In this document: piece after piece, positions 1 to 5,837 of the stretch | Numbering within the stretch: position 1 is the first letter of the stretch | Layout of the letters: each line of letters opens with the position of its first letter | DNA from: 66-474 sp035249175 | GTDB lineage: Bacteria; Pseudomonadota; Gammaproteobacteria; Xanthomonadales; Rhodanobacteraceae | DNA: 14,680 nt | Assembly (NCBI GenBank): GCA_035249175.1 | Contig: DATFGT010000115.1 | Span: 1-14,680, forward strand | Direction: 5' to 3' | Made by a program: the position numbers and the translations under genes | Notes under the pieces: generated by a model | What the model was told of the DNA's origin: nothing | The model's input: only the letters and a program-made list of their open reading frames with translations | The model's database searches: none

Positions 1-738
1 GGCGCGGGCATCCAGGCCGACCTGAAAACCTTTGCGGCGCTGGGCATCCACGGCACCAGCGCGATCACCGCGCTGACCGCGCAGAACACGCAAGGCGTCA
101 GTGCCGTGCATCCGGTGCCGGCGAGGCACTTGCGTGCCGAACTCGGCGCCGTGTTCGATGATTTCGCAATCATCGCGGTCAAAACCGGGATGTTGGGCGA
201 TGCCCGCACGGTGCGCTGCGTCGCGCGCGAACTCGCGCGCCGCAAGCCACGCTGGATCGTGGTCGATCCCGTGATGATCGCGACCTCCGGCGCGCGCCTG
301 CTGGACAAGAACGCGGTCAAGGTGCTGATCGAAAACCTGATCCCGCTGGCCGACGTGCTGACGCCCAACCTGCCCGAAGCCGAAGCGCTGACCGGCATGG
401 GCATCAAGACCGCCCGCGAGGTCGAACGCGCGGCAACGATGTTGCGCGAATTCGGGGCCAAGGCGGTGTTGCTTAAAGGTGGCCACGGCCGCGGACGGGA
501 AGTCGTCGACCGCTGGTTCGATGCGCGCGGCGGCTTCGAAATCCGCAATCGCAAATTGCCGTTCGAGGCCCACGGTACCGGCTGCACGCTGTCGGCGGCG
601 CTGGCCGCCGAACTTGCGAAAGGCCGCGCGCCACGCGTCGCTGCACGCAACGCGGTCGCGTTCGTGCAACGCGCGCTGAAGCACGCCTACACGCCCGGCA
701 TGACCCCACTCAGGGTGCTGGCGCAGCGCCCGCGCTAA
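1..738 (+). CDS. thiD: Hydroxymethylpyrimidine/phosphomethylpyrimidine kinase, 5' truncated by window edge
   Basis: ThiD phosphorylates hydroxymethylpyrimidine and then its monophosphate in the cytoplasm, giving the pyrimidine half of thiamine diphosphate. The frame is open from base 1, so the gene begins outside the window. About 20 N-terminal residues are probably missing, because the visible sequence opens with GAGIQADLKTF, the substrate-binding motif normally found near residue 20. The C-terminal ribokinase-fold motif HGTGCTLSAALAA (from about nt 571) supplies the anion hole and catalytic Cys. The intermediate VVDPVMIATSG and LTPNLPEAEALTG motifs are also typical. The 245 residues seen plus the missing start fit the usual length of about 265. 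An internal GTG at 106 would give a shorter protein lacking the substrate motif and is not the real start. The stop TAA overlaps a TAAAAT -10-like hexamer ahead of the next gene. Confidence 0.95.
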   Translation, partial: GAGIQADLKTFAALGIHGTSAITALTAQNTQGVSAVHPVPARHLRAELGAVFDDFAIIAVKTGMLGDARTVRCVARELARRKPRWIVVDPVMIATSGARLLDKNAVKVLIENLIPLADVLTPNLPEAEALTGMGIKTAREVERAATMLREFGAKAVLLKGGHGRGREVVDRWFDARGGFEIRNRKLPFEAHGTGCTLSAALAAELAKGRAPRVAARNAVAFVQRALKHAYTPGMTPLRVLAQRPR

Positions 739-741
739 AAT
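736..741 (+). promoter_or_regulatory. Possible -10 element (TAAAAT) for the lpxO-like gene
   Basis: TAAAAT differs from the sigma-70 -10 consensus at one position. It lies 27 nt before the ATG of the dioxygenase gene and includes the thiD stop codon. I see no convincing -35 hexamer 16-18 nt upstream, so this is weak. The dioxygenase gene may simply be co-transcribed with thiD. Confidence 0.3.
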
Positions 742-768
742 CGCTGCAACCCCACGCCGTATCCCGCC

Positions 769-1713
769 ATGTCCGCGCTGCTGATCCTCCGCCTGGTCCT
801 GCTCGGCCTGATCGCGCTTTTCCTGCTGAGCGCGCTCGCCGTGCATTTCCGCAGCCGCGTGCGCCTGAAACTCGGCCGGCAACTGGCGAGCCACGCCACC
901 GTGTTCGCGCCGTACAACCTGCTGATGTACGCGTTTTCCGCGGTACCGGCCGGCGCATTTCCCGACCGCAAGCGCTTCACCGCGGTCGATGCACTGCGCG
1001 ACAACTGGCAGACCATCCGCGACGAGGCTGCCGGCCTGTTCGACCAAGGTCACATCCGCGACGCGGTGAAGGACGACGATGCCAGTTTCGCCTCGTTCCT
1101 CAAGGTGGGCTGGAAGCGCTTCTACGTGAAGTGGTACGGCGAACCGCTGCCGTCCGCGCAAACGCTGTGTCCGAAAACCGTGGAACTGGTGAACCGCATT
1201 CCCGGTGTCAAGGCCGCCATGTTTGCGCTGCTGCCACCCGGCGTGACGCTGAACCCGCACCGCGACCCGTTCGCGGGCTCGCTGCGCTATCACTTGGGGC
1301 TGATCACGCCCAACTCACGCGACTGCCACATCTTCGTGGACGGCCAGGAATATTTCTGGCGCGATGGCGAAGACGTGATCTTCGACGAAACCTGCGTGCA
1401 CTGGGTCGAAAACAAGACCGACATGACGCGCGTGATCTTCTTCGCCGATCTCGAGCGTCCACTGCGTTCGCGCGTGATGGCGTGGATCAACCACCACGTC
1501 AGCAATTTCATGGGCGCGATCACCGCATCCCCGAACCAGGTCAGCGAACCGACCGGCGCGATCAACCGCCTGTTCTCGGCACTGCGGCAACGCCGCGAGA
1601 AAAGCCGCGGCTTCAAACAGCGCCACCGCAAGTTGTTCAAGGGCATGAAATTCGCCGGCGCGGTGGCGGTGCTCTGGATCCTGTTGCTGGCGCCCTGGCC
1701 GCTGCTGCGCTGA
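769..1713 (+). CDS. lpxO: LpxO-type Fe(II)/2-oxoglutarate-dependent dioxygenase (aspartyl/asparaginyl beta-hydroxylase family)
   Basis: The 314-aa protein matches the family in which LpxO 2-hydroxylates a secondary acyl chain of lipid A at the inner membrane. Residues about 4-26 form an N-terminal membrane anchor and about 293-312 a second hydrophobic segment, the two-anchor layout of LpxO. The iron ligands are visible as H164-R-D166 (in NPHRDPFAGSLRYH) and H211 (in DETCVHWVENKT). R174 lies in the conserved region next to the HxD motif. The length fits LpxO (about 300). The ATG at 769 is chosen because the membrane anchor starts directly after it. There is no strong Shine-Dalgarno sequence. 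It lies 30 nt downstream of thiD, with which it has no obvious functional link. Lipid A as substrate is inferred from family resemblance; another hydroxylation substrate cannot be excluded. Confidence 0.85.
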   Translation: MSALLILRLVLLGLIALFLLSALAVHFRSRVRLKLGRQLASHATVFAPYNLLMYAFSAVPAGAFPDRKRFTAVDALRDNWQTIRDEAAGLFDQGHIRDAVKDDDASFASFLKVGWKRFYVKWYGEPLPSAQTLCPKTVELVNRIPGVKAAMFALLPPGVTLNPHRDPFAGSLRYHLGLITPNSRDCHIFVDGQEYFWRDGEDVIFDETCVHWVENKTDMTRVIFFADLERPLRSRVMAWINHHVSNFMGAITASPNQVSEPTGAINRLFSALRQRREKSRGFKQRHRKLFKGMKFAGAVAVLWILLLAPWPLLR

Positions 1714-1718
1714 GGGCT

Positions 1719-1745
1719 TGTCACGCCCGCGCCGACTCGCACGTC
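1719..1745 (+). promoter_or_regulatory. ECF41-type promoter ahead of the sigma-factor remnant
   Basis: TGTCAC at 1719-1724 is followed, after 17 nt, by CGTC at 1742-1745. From memory, promoters recognised by ECF41 sigma factors carry TGTCACA, about 16 nt, then CGTC. The match is therefore near-perfect (the seventh base is G, not A) with correct spacing. It starts six bases after the lpxO stop and sits 29 nt upstream of the GTG start of a gene whose surviving part is an ECF41-like sigma factor, as expected for autoregulation. Confidence 0.6.
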
Positions 1746-1773
1746 GTGGATAAACCGGACCGGAGTTTCAGAC

Positions 1774-1942
1774 GTGGAGATCCACACCGATCTGTTCCAG
1801 CCACATCGTCCGCGGCTGTTCGGCCTCGCCTACCGGACGCTCGGCGTACCTGCGGACGCGAAGGACGTGCTGCACGACGCGTGGCTGCGCTGGCAAGCCC
1901 AAGACGTGGCGACACTGGACGATCCGGAAGCGTGGCTGGTCG
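1774..1942 (+). pseudogene. 5' remnant of an ECF41-like RNA polymerase sigma factor gene
   Basis: The GTG at 1774 has a GGAG Shine-Dalgarno at 1762-1765 (8-nt spacing). It opens a reading frame whose first ~57 residues match sigma-70 region 2 of ECF41-like factors: HRPRLFGLAYRTLG, then a helix ending KDVLHDAWLRWQ, then DDPEAWLVA. A functional ECF41 factor continues with a region 2/4 linker, region 4 and a SnoaL-like C-terminal domain, about 290 residues in all. Here the homology stops abruptly at about nt 1942, where sequence in a different frame encodes an AhpD-like protein. The frame stays open by chance to 2652, running into antisense of the isocitrate dehydrogenase gene. The resulting 292-aa product has no sensible domain after residue ~57. 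I regard this as a deletion remnant, possibly still expressed from the upstream ECF-like promoter. Confidence 0.8.
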
Positions 1943-2281
1943 CAACTGAACGGTTGCGCCTACTGCCTCGATATGCACAACAAGGATGTCCGCGCCGCCG
2001 GCGAATTCGAGCAACGCCTGTATGTGTTGCCGGCGTGGCGCGAAACGGCGTTCTAAGCGCGCGCGAACGCGCCGCGCTGGCTTGGTGCGAAGCCCTCTCC
2101 CAGCTTCCCGCGCACGACCAATCCGTACTACCGGACGCGTTGTACGAGGAAGCGCGCGCAGTTCAACGAAAAGGAATTGATGGATCTGACGCTGCTGGTG
2201 ACGCTGATCAACAGCTGGAACCGGATCAACATCGCCGCACGGCCCGAAGTCGGCGATTACACGCCCGGGATGTTCGGCTGA
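1940..2281 (+). pseudogene. 3' remnant of an AhpD-like carboxymuconolactone decarboxylase-family gene
   Basis: Three frame segments read together give a recognisable AhpD-like alkylhydroperoxidase. Segment one (1940-2053) encodes SQLNGCAYCLDMHNKD with the redox CxxC motif, then LPAWRETAF. Segment two (about 2053-2157) is shifted by one base and encodes SARERAALAWCEALSQLP and LPDALYEEAR. Segment three (2159-2281) returns to the first frame, encodes QFNEKELMDLTLLVTLINSW then NRINIAARPEVG, and ends at TGA. In the first frame a TAA at 2054-2056 interrupts the gene exactly where one base seems to be missing. The second shift, at about 2158, fits loss of two bases or gain of one. The N-terminal ~45 residues are absent because the junction with the sigma-factor remnant falls at about 1940-1945. 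Family members of this kind often sit beside ECF41 sigma genes. Confidence 0.8.
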
Positions 2282-2299
2282 GCGACAGCCTGGATGCGC

Positions 2300-2319
2300 T
2301 GCGCGGCATCAGCCGCGCA
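2300..2319. terminator. GC-rich hairpin at the end of the isocitrate dehydrogenase gene
   Basis: An 8-bp perfect stem (TGCGCGGC/GCCGCGCA) with a 4-nt loop spans the stop codon of the minus-strand isocitrate dehydrogenase gene and lies 18 nt past the end of the plus-strand AhpD-like remnant. There is no T-tract on either side, so intrinsic termination is unlikely. It could stabilise 3' ends or slow converging polymerases. Confidence 0.35.
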
Positions 2320-3319
2320 CGCGCTCCACCAGCGCCTCGGCAAACGAATCCGTCGTGCCGCCGCCGCCGAGGTCGGGCGTCACGCGATCGTGTGCTTCCA
2401 GCGTGGCGCGGATCGCGTTACGAACGCGCATCGCCTTGGCGGTCATGTCGAGGTGATCCAGCATTTCGGCGGCCGCCAGCAACAACGCGCAGGGATCGGC
2501 GATGTTCTTGCCGGCGATGTCGGGCGCGGAGCCGTGCACGGCTTCGAAGATCGCCGCGTCCTTGCCGATGTTGGCGCCCGGCGCGAGCCCCAGCCCACCC
2601 ACCAGTCCTGCGCACAAATCAGAAAGAATGTCGCCGAAAAGGTTGGTGGTGACGATCACGTCGAACTGCCACGGATTCATCACCAACTGCATGCAGGTGT
2701 TGTCCACGATCATCTCGTTGAACTCGACTTGCGGATAGCCCTTCGCGATCTCGCGCGCAACGTCGAGGAACAGGCCCGATGCGGTCTTGATGATGTTGGC
2801 CTTGTGCACCGCGGTGACTTTCTTGCGGTCCTTGCGCACCGCGAGCTCGAATGCGTGGCGCACGATCCGCGACGCACCTTTGCGGGTATTGCGCACGATC
2901 GATTGCGCGGTCTCGCCGTCACCGGACAGCGTCTGGCCTTCGGAAAGATAGGCGCCTTCGGTGTTCTCGCGCACCGTGATGATGTCGATGTTCTCGTAGC
3001 GCGCCCTGGTGCCGGGAAAGCTGATCGCCGGACGCACGTTCGCGTACAAGTCGAAGTGCTTGCGGAGCGCGACGTTCAATGACGAAAAACCCTTGCCGAT
3101 CGGCGTGGTCAGCGGGCCCTTCAATGCGATGCCGCGTTTCGCGATCGCATCCAGCGTAGCCTGCGGCAGCAGCTCACCGTGCTTTTCCAGCGCCACCATG
3201 CCGGCTTCGACGAATTCGTAGTCGAGATCGCAATCGAGTGCGTCCAGCACTTTCAGGGTGGCGGCCATGATTTCCGGGCCGATGCCGTCGCCGCGGATCA
3301 CCGCTATCGTCTTGCTCAC
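2309..3319 (-). CDS. icd: NAD-dependent isocitrate dehydrogenase (isocitrate/isopropylmalate dehydrogenase family)
   Basis: This 336-aa enzyme is predicted to oxidise isocitrate to 2-oxoglutarate and CO2 in the TCA cycle, in the cytosol. Visible family motifs are VIRGDGIGPEI near the N-terminus, the substrate loop SSLNVALRK (S79-K87), R96 (NVRP), R118 and Y124 (VRENTEGAY), K173, metal-binding Asp residues D230/D234 (LFGDILSDL), and HGSAPDIAGKNIADP at 262-276. Asp267 followed by Ile in that last motif is the pattern for NAD rather than NADP use. The length fits the short homotetrameric type. The GTG at 3319 is preferred because AGGAG (3330-3326 region) lies 6 nt upstream. The in-frame TTG at 3325 touches the Shine-Dalgarno and is too close. 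A homoisocitrate or isopropylmalate dehydrogenase role is less likely given the overall motif set. A terminator and repeated hairpins precede it. Confidence 0.88.
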   Translation of the reverse strand: MSKTIAVIRGDGIGPEIMAATLKVLDALDCDLDYEFVEAGMVALEKHGELLPQATLDAIAKRGIALKGPLTTPIGKGFSSLNVALRKHFDLYANVRPAISFPGTRARYENIDIITVRENTEGAYLSEGQTLSGDGETAQSIVRNTRKGASRIVRHAFELAVRKDRKKVTAVHKANIIKTASGLFLDVAREIAKGYPQVEFNEMIVDNTCMQLVMNPWQFDVIVTTNLFGDILSDLCAGLVGGLGLAPGANIGKDAAIFEAVHGSAPDIAGKNIADPCALLLAAAEMLDHLDMTAKAMRVRNAIRATLEAHDRVTPDLGGGGTTDSFAEALVERVRG

Positions 3320-3338
3320 ACACAACTCCTTTATTTTT

Positions 3339-3363
3339 GCGATCGTCCCTGATCGCTGCTTCG
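3339..3363. repeat. Imperfect direct repeat, copy 1 (next to the isocitrate dehydrogenase ribosome binding site)
   Basis: This 25-nt segment recurs at 3430-3453 with one substitution and one deleted base. Within this copy GCGATC (3339-3344) and GATCGC (3351-3356) form a 6-bp stem with a 6-nt loop, about 9 nt from the isocitrate dehydrogenase Shine-Dalgarno. Confidence 0.7.
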
Positions 3364-3373
3364 ATTAGTCAAT

Positions 3374-3417
3374 AAAAAACCTAGGCCCGTTCTCGCCTCA
3401 TCCAGATCAGAACGGCC
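3374..3417 (-). terminator. Rho-independent terminator between grxC and isocitrate dehydrogenase
   Basis: Read on the minus strand, GGCCGTTCT (3417-3409) pairs with AGAACGGGCC (3393-3384). This gives a 9-bp stem with one bulged G and a 15-nt loop. It is followed after TAGG by six consecutive T residues (3379-3374). This is the clearest intrinsic terminator in the window. It should end transcripts coming from grxC, or act as an attenuator in the leader of the isocitrate dehydrogenase gene. Confidence 0.75.
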
Positions 3418-3429
3418 TTCCGAAGCAAT

Positions 3430-3453
3430 GCGATCATCCCTGACGCTGCTTCG
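3430..3453. repeat. Imperfect direct repeat, copy 2 (inside hairpin H2)
   Basis: This is the second copy of the element at 3339-3363, 24 nt long and identical apart from one substitution and one missing T. In this copy the TGCTTCG end pairs with CGAAGCA at 3421-3427 to make hairpin H2. The two copies flank the terminator. Confidence 0.7.
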
Positions 3454-3591
3454 CCGGATATTCCGACAAGTGCCAATGACACAGGCCGTGGCAGTCCAGA
3501 ACTGCCATCCATGGCCTGACTCGCACAACAACGGCTCCGTCAGACGCAATCGACGCGGCGGTTCGGAAAACAAAAGCGGAATTATCGGGCG

Positions 3592-3855
3592 TTACGGTGC
3601 GGCTTGCAAAAGCTCATTCAGCCGCCCGCTGCGATCGGCCGCGGCGAGCTGGTCGAAGCCGCCCACATGGGTGCCGTTGATGAAGATCTGCGGCACGGTG
3701 CGGGCCCCGGGCGCCCGGTTCAGCATTTCGGCGCGCGCCGCGGAGTCGGTGTCGACGCGCAACTCGCGCCAGGCGAGCCCCCTGGACTTCAGCAGGTTCT
3801 TGGCGGCCATGCAGTAACCGCAGGCCGCGGTAGAGTAGATTTCGATGTCGGCCAT
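3592..3855 (-). CDS. grxC: Glutaredoxin 3 family protein with a CGYC active site
   Basis: This 87-aa monothiol/dithiol oxidoreductase reduces disulfides and glutathione mixed disulfides in the cytosol using glutathione. The thioredoxin-fold motifs are present: IEIYSTAACGYC with C12 and C15, the cis-proline motif TVPQIFI (residues 53-59), and the glutathione-binding GGFDQL (65-70). The active site is CGYC where classical glutaredoxins have CPYC. Length and order of motifs fit GrxC. The ATG at 3855 gives the canonical N-terminus; extending upstream to 4125 would add about 90 unrelated residues. The gene is divergent from the BepA-like gene, with 154 nt between starts. In many proteobacteria grxC lies near secB, which is not seen here. 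Confidence 0.92.
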   Translation of the reverse strand: MADIEIYSTAACGYCMAAKNLLKSRGLAWRELRVDTDSAARAEMLNRAPGARTVPQIFINGTHVGGFDQLAAADRSGRLNELLQAAP

Positions 3856-3902
3856 GATGAAAATCGGAATGGACTCCCGACATTTTACCCTCGCTGAACA
3901 TG

Positions 3903-3931
3903 CCGGAACCGAGAATGGCTGCCGGTTCCGG
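3903..3931. repeat. Inverted repeat between grxC and bepA-like gene
   Basis: CCGGAACCG (3903-3911) and CGGTTCCGG (3923-3931) form a perfect 9-bp dyad with an 11-nt centre, in the gap between two divergent genes. It starts 48 nt upstream of the grxC ATG and ends 78 nt before the bepA-like ATG. It could be an operator for one or both genes or a hairpin in a 5' leader. Confidence 0.5.
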
Positions 3932-3949
3932 ACATGCCGGCTGTTTTCG

Positions 3950-3978
3950 TTGACACTCGAACCAAACGCTGCAACACA
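3950..3978 (+). promoter_or_regulatory. Possible sigma-70 promoter for the bepA-like gene
   Basis: A perfect TTGACA -35 hexamer (3950-3955) is followed after 17 nt by AACACA (3973-3978), a poor -10. The start codon lies about 31 nt further on. The strong -35 and correct spacing make it plausible, but the -10 match is weak. Confidence 0.35.
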
Positions 3979-4009
3979 GGTCCAATTCCAGACACGCTCT
4001 CGAACCATC

Positions 4010-5770
4010 ATGCCGAAGCGCCTCCGCCCCCTGCTGACCTTCGCCGCGACGCTGGCGCTGTCGTTGCCGACGCTCGCGCAGCAGACCGACGTGCGCCTGC
4101 CCAGCCTCGGCAGTTCGGCCGACACGGTGATGTCGCCCCAGGAAGCAAAAGACTATGGCGCGGAATTCCTGCGCGAATTGCGCGCCGCGCATCTGGTGCT
4201 GGATGATCCGCAGGTGGACCAGTACCTGCGCACCCTGGGCTACCGGCTGGCCTCGGCGAGCAGCGACCCGACCCAGCAATACACCTTCACCGCACTGAAT
4301 ATTCCCGAGATCAATGCGTTCGCGACGTTCGGCGGCTACGTCTTCATCTTCTCCGGCATGTTCACCCTCACCCAGAACCAGGACCAGCTCGCGGCGGTGA
4401 TGGCGCACGAGCTGGCGCACATCAGTCAGCATCACTTGCAGCGCGCGCTGGAGGACCAGAAGAAATCCGCCCCGCTGTACGTGCTGGGCGCGTTCGCGGC
4501 GGCCTTGGCTGCTTCGCACGCCGATTCGGGAGATCGCCGCGTCGAGACGCAACCCTACGGATACGGCTACGGCAATGCGCCTTACGCCCAAGGTCCCGAC
4601 GCATCGTATGGCGCCTTCATCGCCGTGCTGGCGATGATGCAGCAGCACATGATCGACTTCACCCGCAAGGACGAAACGGAAGCCGACCACGTCGGCATCA
4701 ACACACTGGCAAAGGCGGGCTTTGATCCCGAAGGCATGGCGACGGTGTTCGCGCGCATGCAGGCGGTGATGCGTCCCGGCGGCGATGGCGGCATGGCCGC
4801 CGGCAACATTCCCGACTTCCTGCAGGATCATCCGGTCAACAGCGTGCGCATCGCCGACGCGCGTGCGCGCGCCCGCGTGCTGAAGGCCGGGATGAAATCG
4901 CAACCTTCGGGCATCGCCGCCGATCCATCCGTGCCCGGCCTGCTGCCGCTGCCCTTCGTGAAGGGCACCGCGCTGCTGGATCATTCCGCGCGCGGGCCCA
5001 GCGAACTGCAATACGAGTTGATGCGCGAACGGGTGCGCGTGCTGTCGTCCAGCGACCCTCGCTCGGTGCTCGACTACTACACCCGCAGCATGGCCAACAG
5101 CACCACGTTCGCCGCCGCAACCGCGAACCAGTACGGCTACGCGCTGGCGTTGCTGCAACTGAACCAGGCCACGAAGGCCGTGCCGGTCATGGCCAAACTT
5201 TCCAGGCAACACCCCGACAACCTCAGTCTCGCGCTGGGGCTCGCCGATGCCGAACGCCACTCGGGGCAACGCACCGATGCGCTGCAACGCTACGCCTCGC
5301 TGAACGCGATGTGGCCGAACGACCCGGCGATCGTGCTGGATTACAGCCGCGCACTGCTGGACGATGGCAGCAAGCCCAGCGCGAAAACCGCGCAAGCGCT
5401 TTTGAAGCCATTGCTCAATGACGATTCCGAGCCGTCGCTGTATGCGGCCTATGGCCATGCCTGCCATGTCGCGGGTGACGACGTGCATGCCGGCATCGCG
5501 TATGCCGATGCCACGTTCCTGTCCGGCCATGCCGCCGATGCGCTGGATCAACTGCACCGCCTGCTGAAGCGCCCCGATCTCGATTACTACACCCGCGCGC
5601 AGATCGACGCGCGCATCGCGCAGGTCACGCCGATCGTGCTGGAAATCCGGCGCCGGCACCTGGACCAGGACCAGAACGACAGCAATTCATTGCAGAGCCC
5701 CTCCCTGCCCAGCCGGCAAACCGGATTCCGGTTCGGCGCCTGCGCGGGCGCCACTTGCGCACAGCCGTGA
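4010..5770 (+). CDS. bepA: BepA-like periplasmic M48 metalloprotease with TPR repeats
   Basis: The 586-aa protein resembles BepA (YfgC), a periplasmic zinc protease/chaperone that helps mature and quality-control LptD and other outer-membrane proteins. Residues 1-23 are a Sec signal peptide (cleavage expected after LPTLA). The M48 core carries H133-E-L-A-H137, the downstream ligand in DETEADHVG (E224), and H274 in DHPVNSVR. That last residue corresponds to the conserved His that gates the BepA active site. Residues about 365-545 are helical TPR-like repeats that would bind the BAM complex. It is longer than E. coli BepA (487 aa). It has a Gly/Tyr-rich insert at about 181-203 and a low-complexity tail after about 550. 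The ATG at 4010 is chosen because the signal peptide begins there; the frame is open further upstream, but that segment is not signal-like. No clear Shine-Dalgarno is seen. Confidence 0.88.
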   Translation: MPKRLRPLLTFAATLALSLPTLAQQTDVRLPSLGSSADTVMSPQEAKDYGAEFLRELRAAHLVLDDPQVDQYLRTLGYRLASASSDPTQQYTFTALNIPEINAFATFGGYVFIFSGMFTLTQNQDQLAAVMAHELAHISQHHLQRALEDQKKSAPLYVLGAFAAALAASHADSGDRRVETQPYGYGYGNAPYAQGPDASYGAFIAVLAMMQQHMIDFTRKDETEADHVGINTLAKAGFDPEGMATVFARMQAVMRPGGDGGMAAGNIPDFLQDHPVNSVRIADARARARVLKAGMKSQPSGIAADPSVPGLLPLPFVKGTALLDHSARGPSELQYELMRERVRVLSSSDPRSVLDYYTRSMANSTTFAAATANQYGYALALLQLNQATKAVPVMAKLSRQHPDNLSLALGLADAERHSGQRTDALQRYASLNAMWPNDPAIVLDYSRALLDDGSKPSAKTAQALLKPLLNDDSEPSLYAAYGHACHVAGDDVHAGIAYADATFLSGHAADALDQLHRLLKRPDLDYYTRAQIDARIAQVTPIVLEIRRRHLDQDQNDSNSLQSPSLPSRQTGFRFGACAGATCAQP

Positions 5771-5804
5771 GATGCGCAACGCGCGGTTCGCAGATGCGTT
5801 CGCT

Positions 5805-5810
5805 TATCAT
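5805..5810 (+). promoter_or_regulatory. Possible -10 element (TATCAT) for ppi-lpxH
   Basis: TATCAT lies 27 nt upstream of the cyclophilin ATG in the 67-nt gap after the bepA-like gene. No good -35 is seen at the right spacing, so the call rests on the hexamer and its position only. Confidence 0.25.
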
Positions 5811-5837
5811 GCCGCTTTCAGCTTCCCGATCCGCGCC

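Larger units (their letters stand above)
3374..3520 (-). ncRNA. Candidate structured RNA: grxC 3' UTR, small RNA, or isocitrate dehydrogenase leader
   Basis: On the minus strand three hairpins follow one another. H1 (3518-3482) has CAGGCC/GGCCTG closing an inner TGGCAGT/ACTGCCA stem with a 5-nt loop. H2 (3453-3421) has CGAAGCA/TGCTTCG plus a GCG/CGC extension across a 2-nt bulge. H3 is the terminator at 3417-3374. No reading frame of interest covers this stretch, and I find no clear promoter directly upstream. It may therefore be a structured grxC 3' UTR or processed small RNA rather than an independent gene. It matches no RNA family I recognise. Confidence 0.4.

Noticed and set aside
1774..2652. 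A continuous 292-codon frame that looks like one gene
   Set aside because: Only the first ~57 residues are sigma-factor-like. The rest is out-of-frame AhpD-like sequence and then antisense of isocitrate dehydrogenase, so it is described as two pseudogene remnants.
3319..3325. TTG at 3325 as isocitrate dehydrogenase start
   Set aside because: It abuts the AGGAG Shine-Dalgarno with no spacer; GTG at 3319 has a normal 6-nt spacing.
3614..5659. Minus-strand frame of 681 codons opposite the bepA-like gene
   Set aside because: It is rich in Arg/Gly/His/Gln without domain structure, as expected for antisense of a GC-rich gene. Its end overlaps grxC in the wrong frame.
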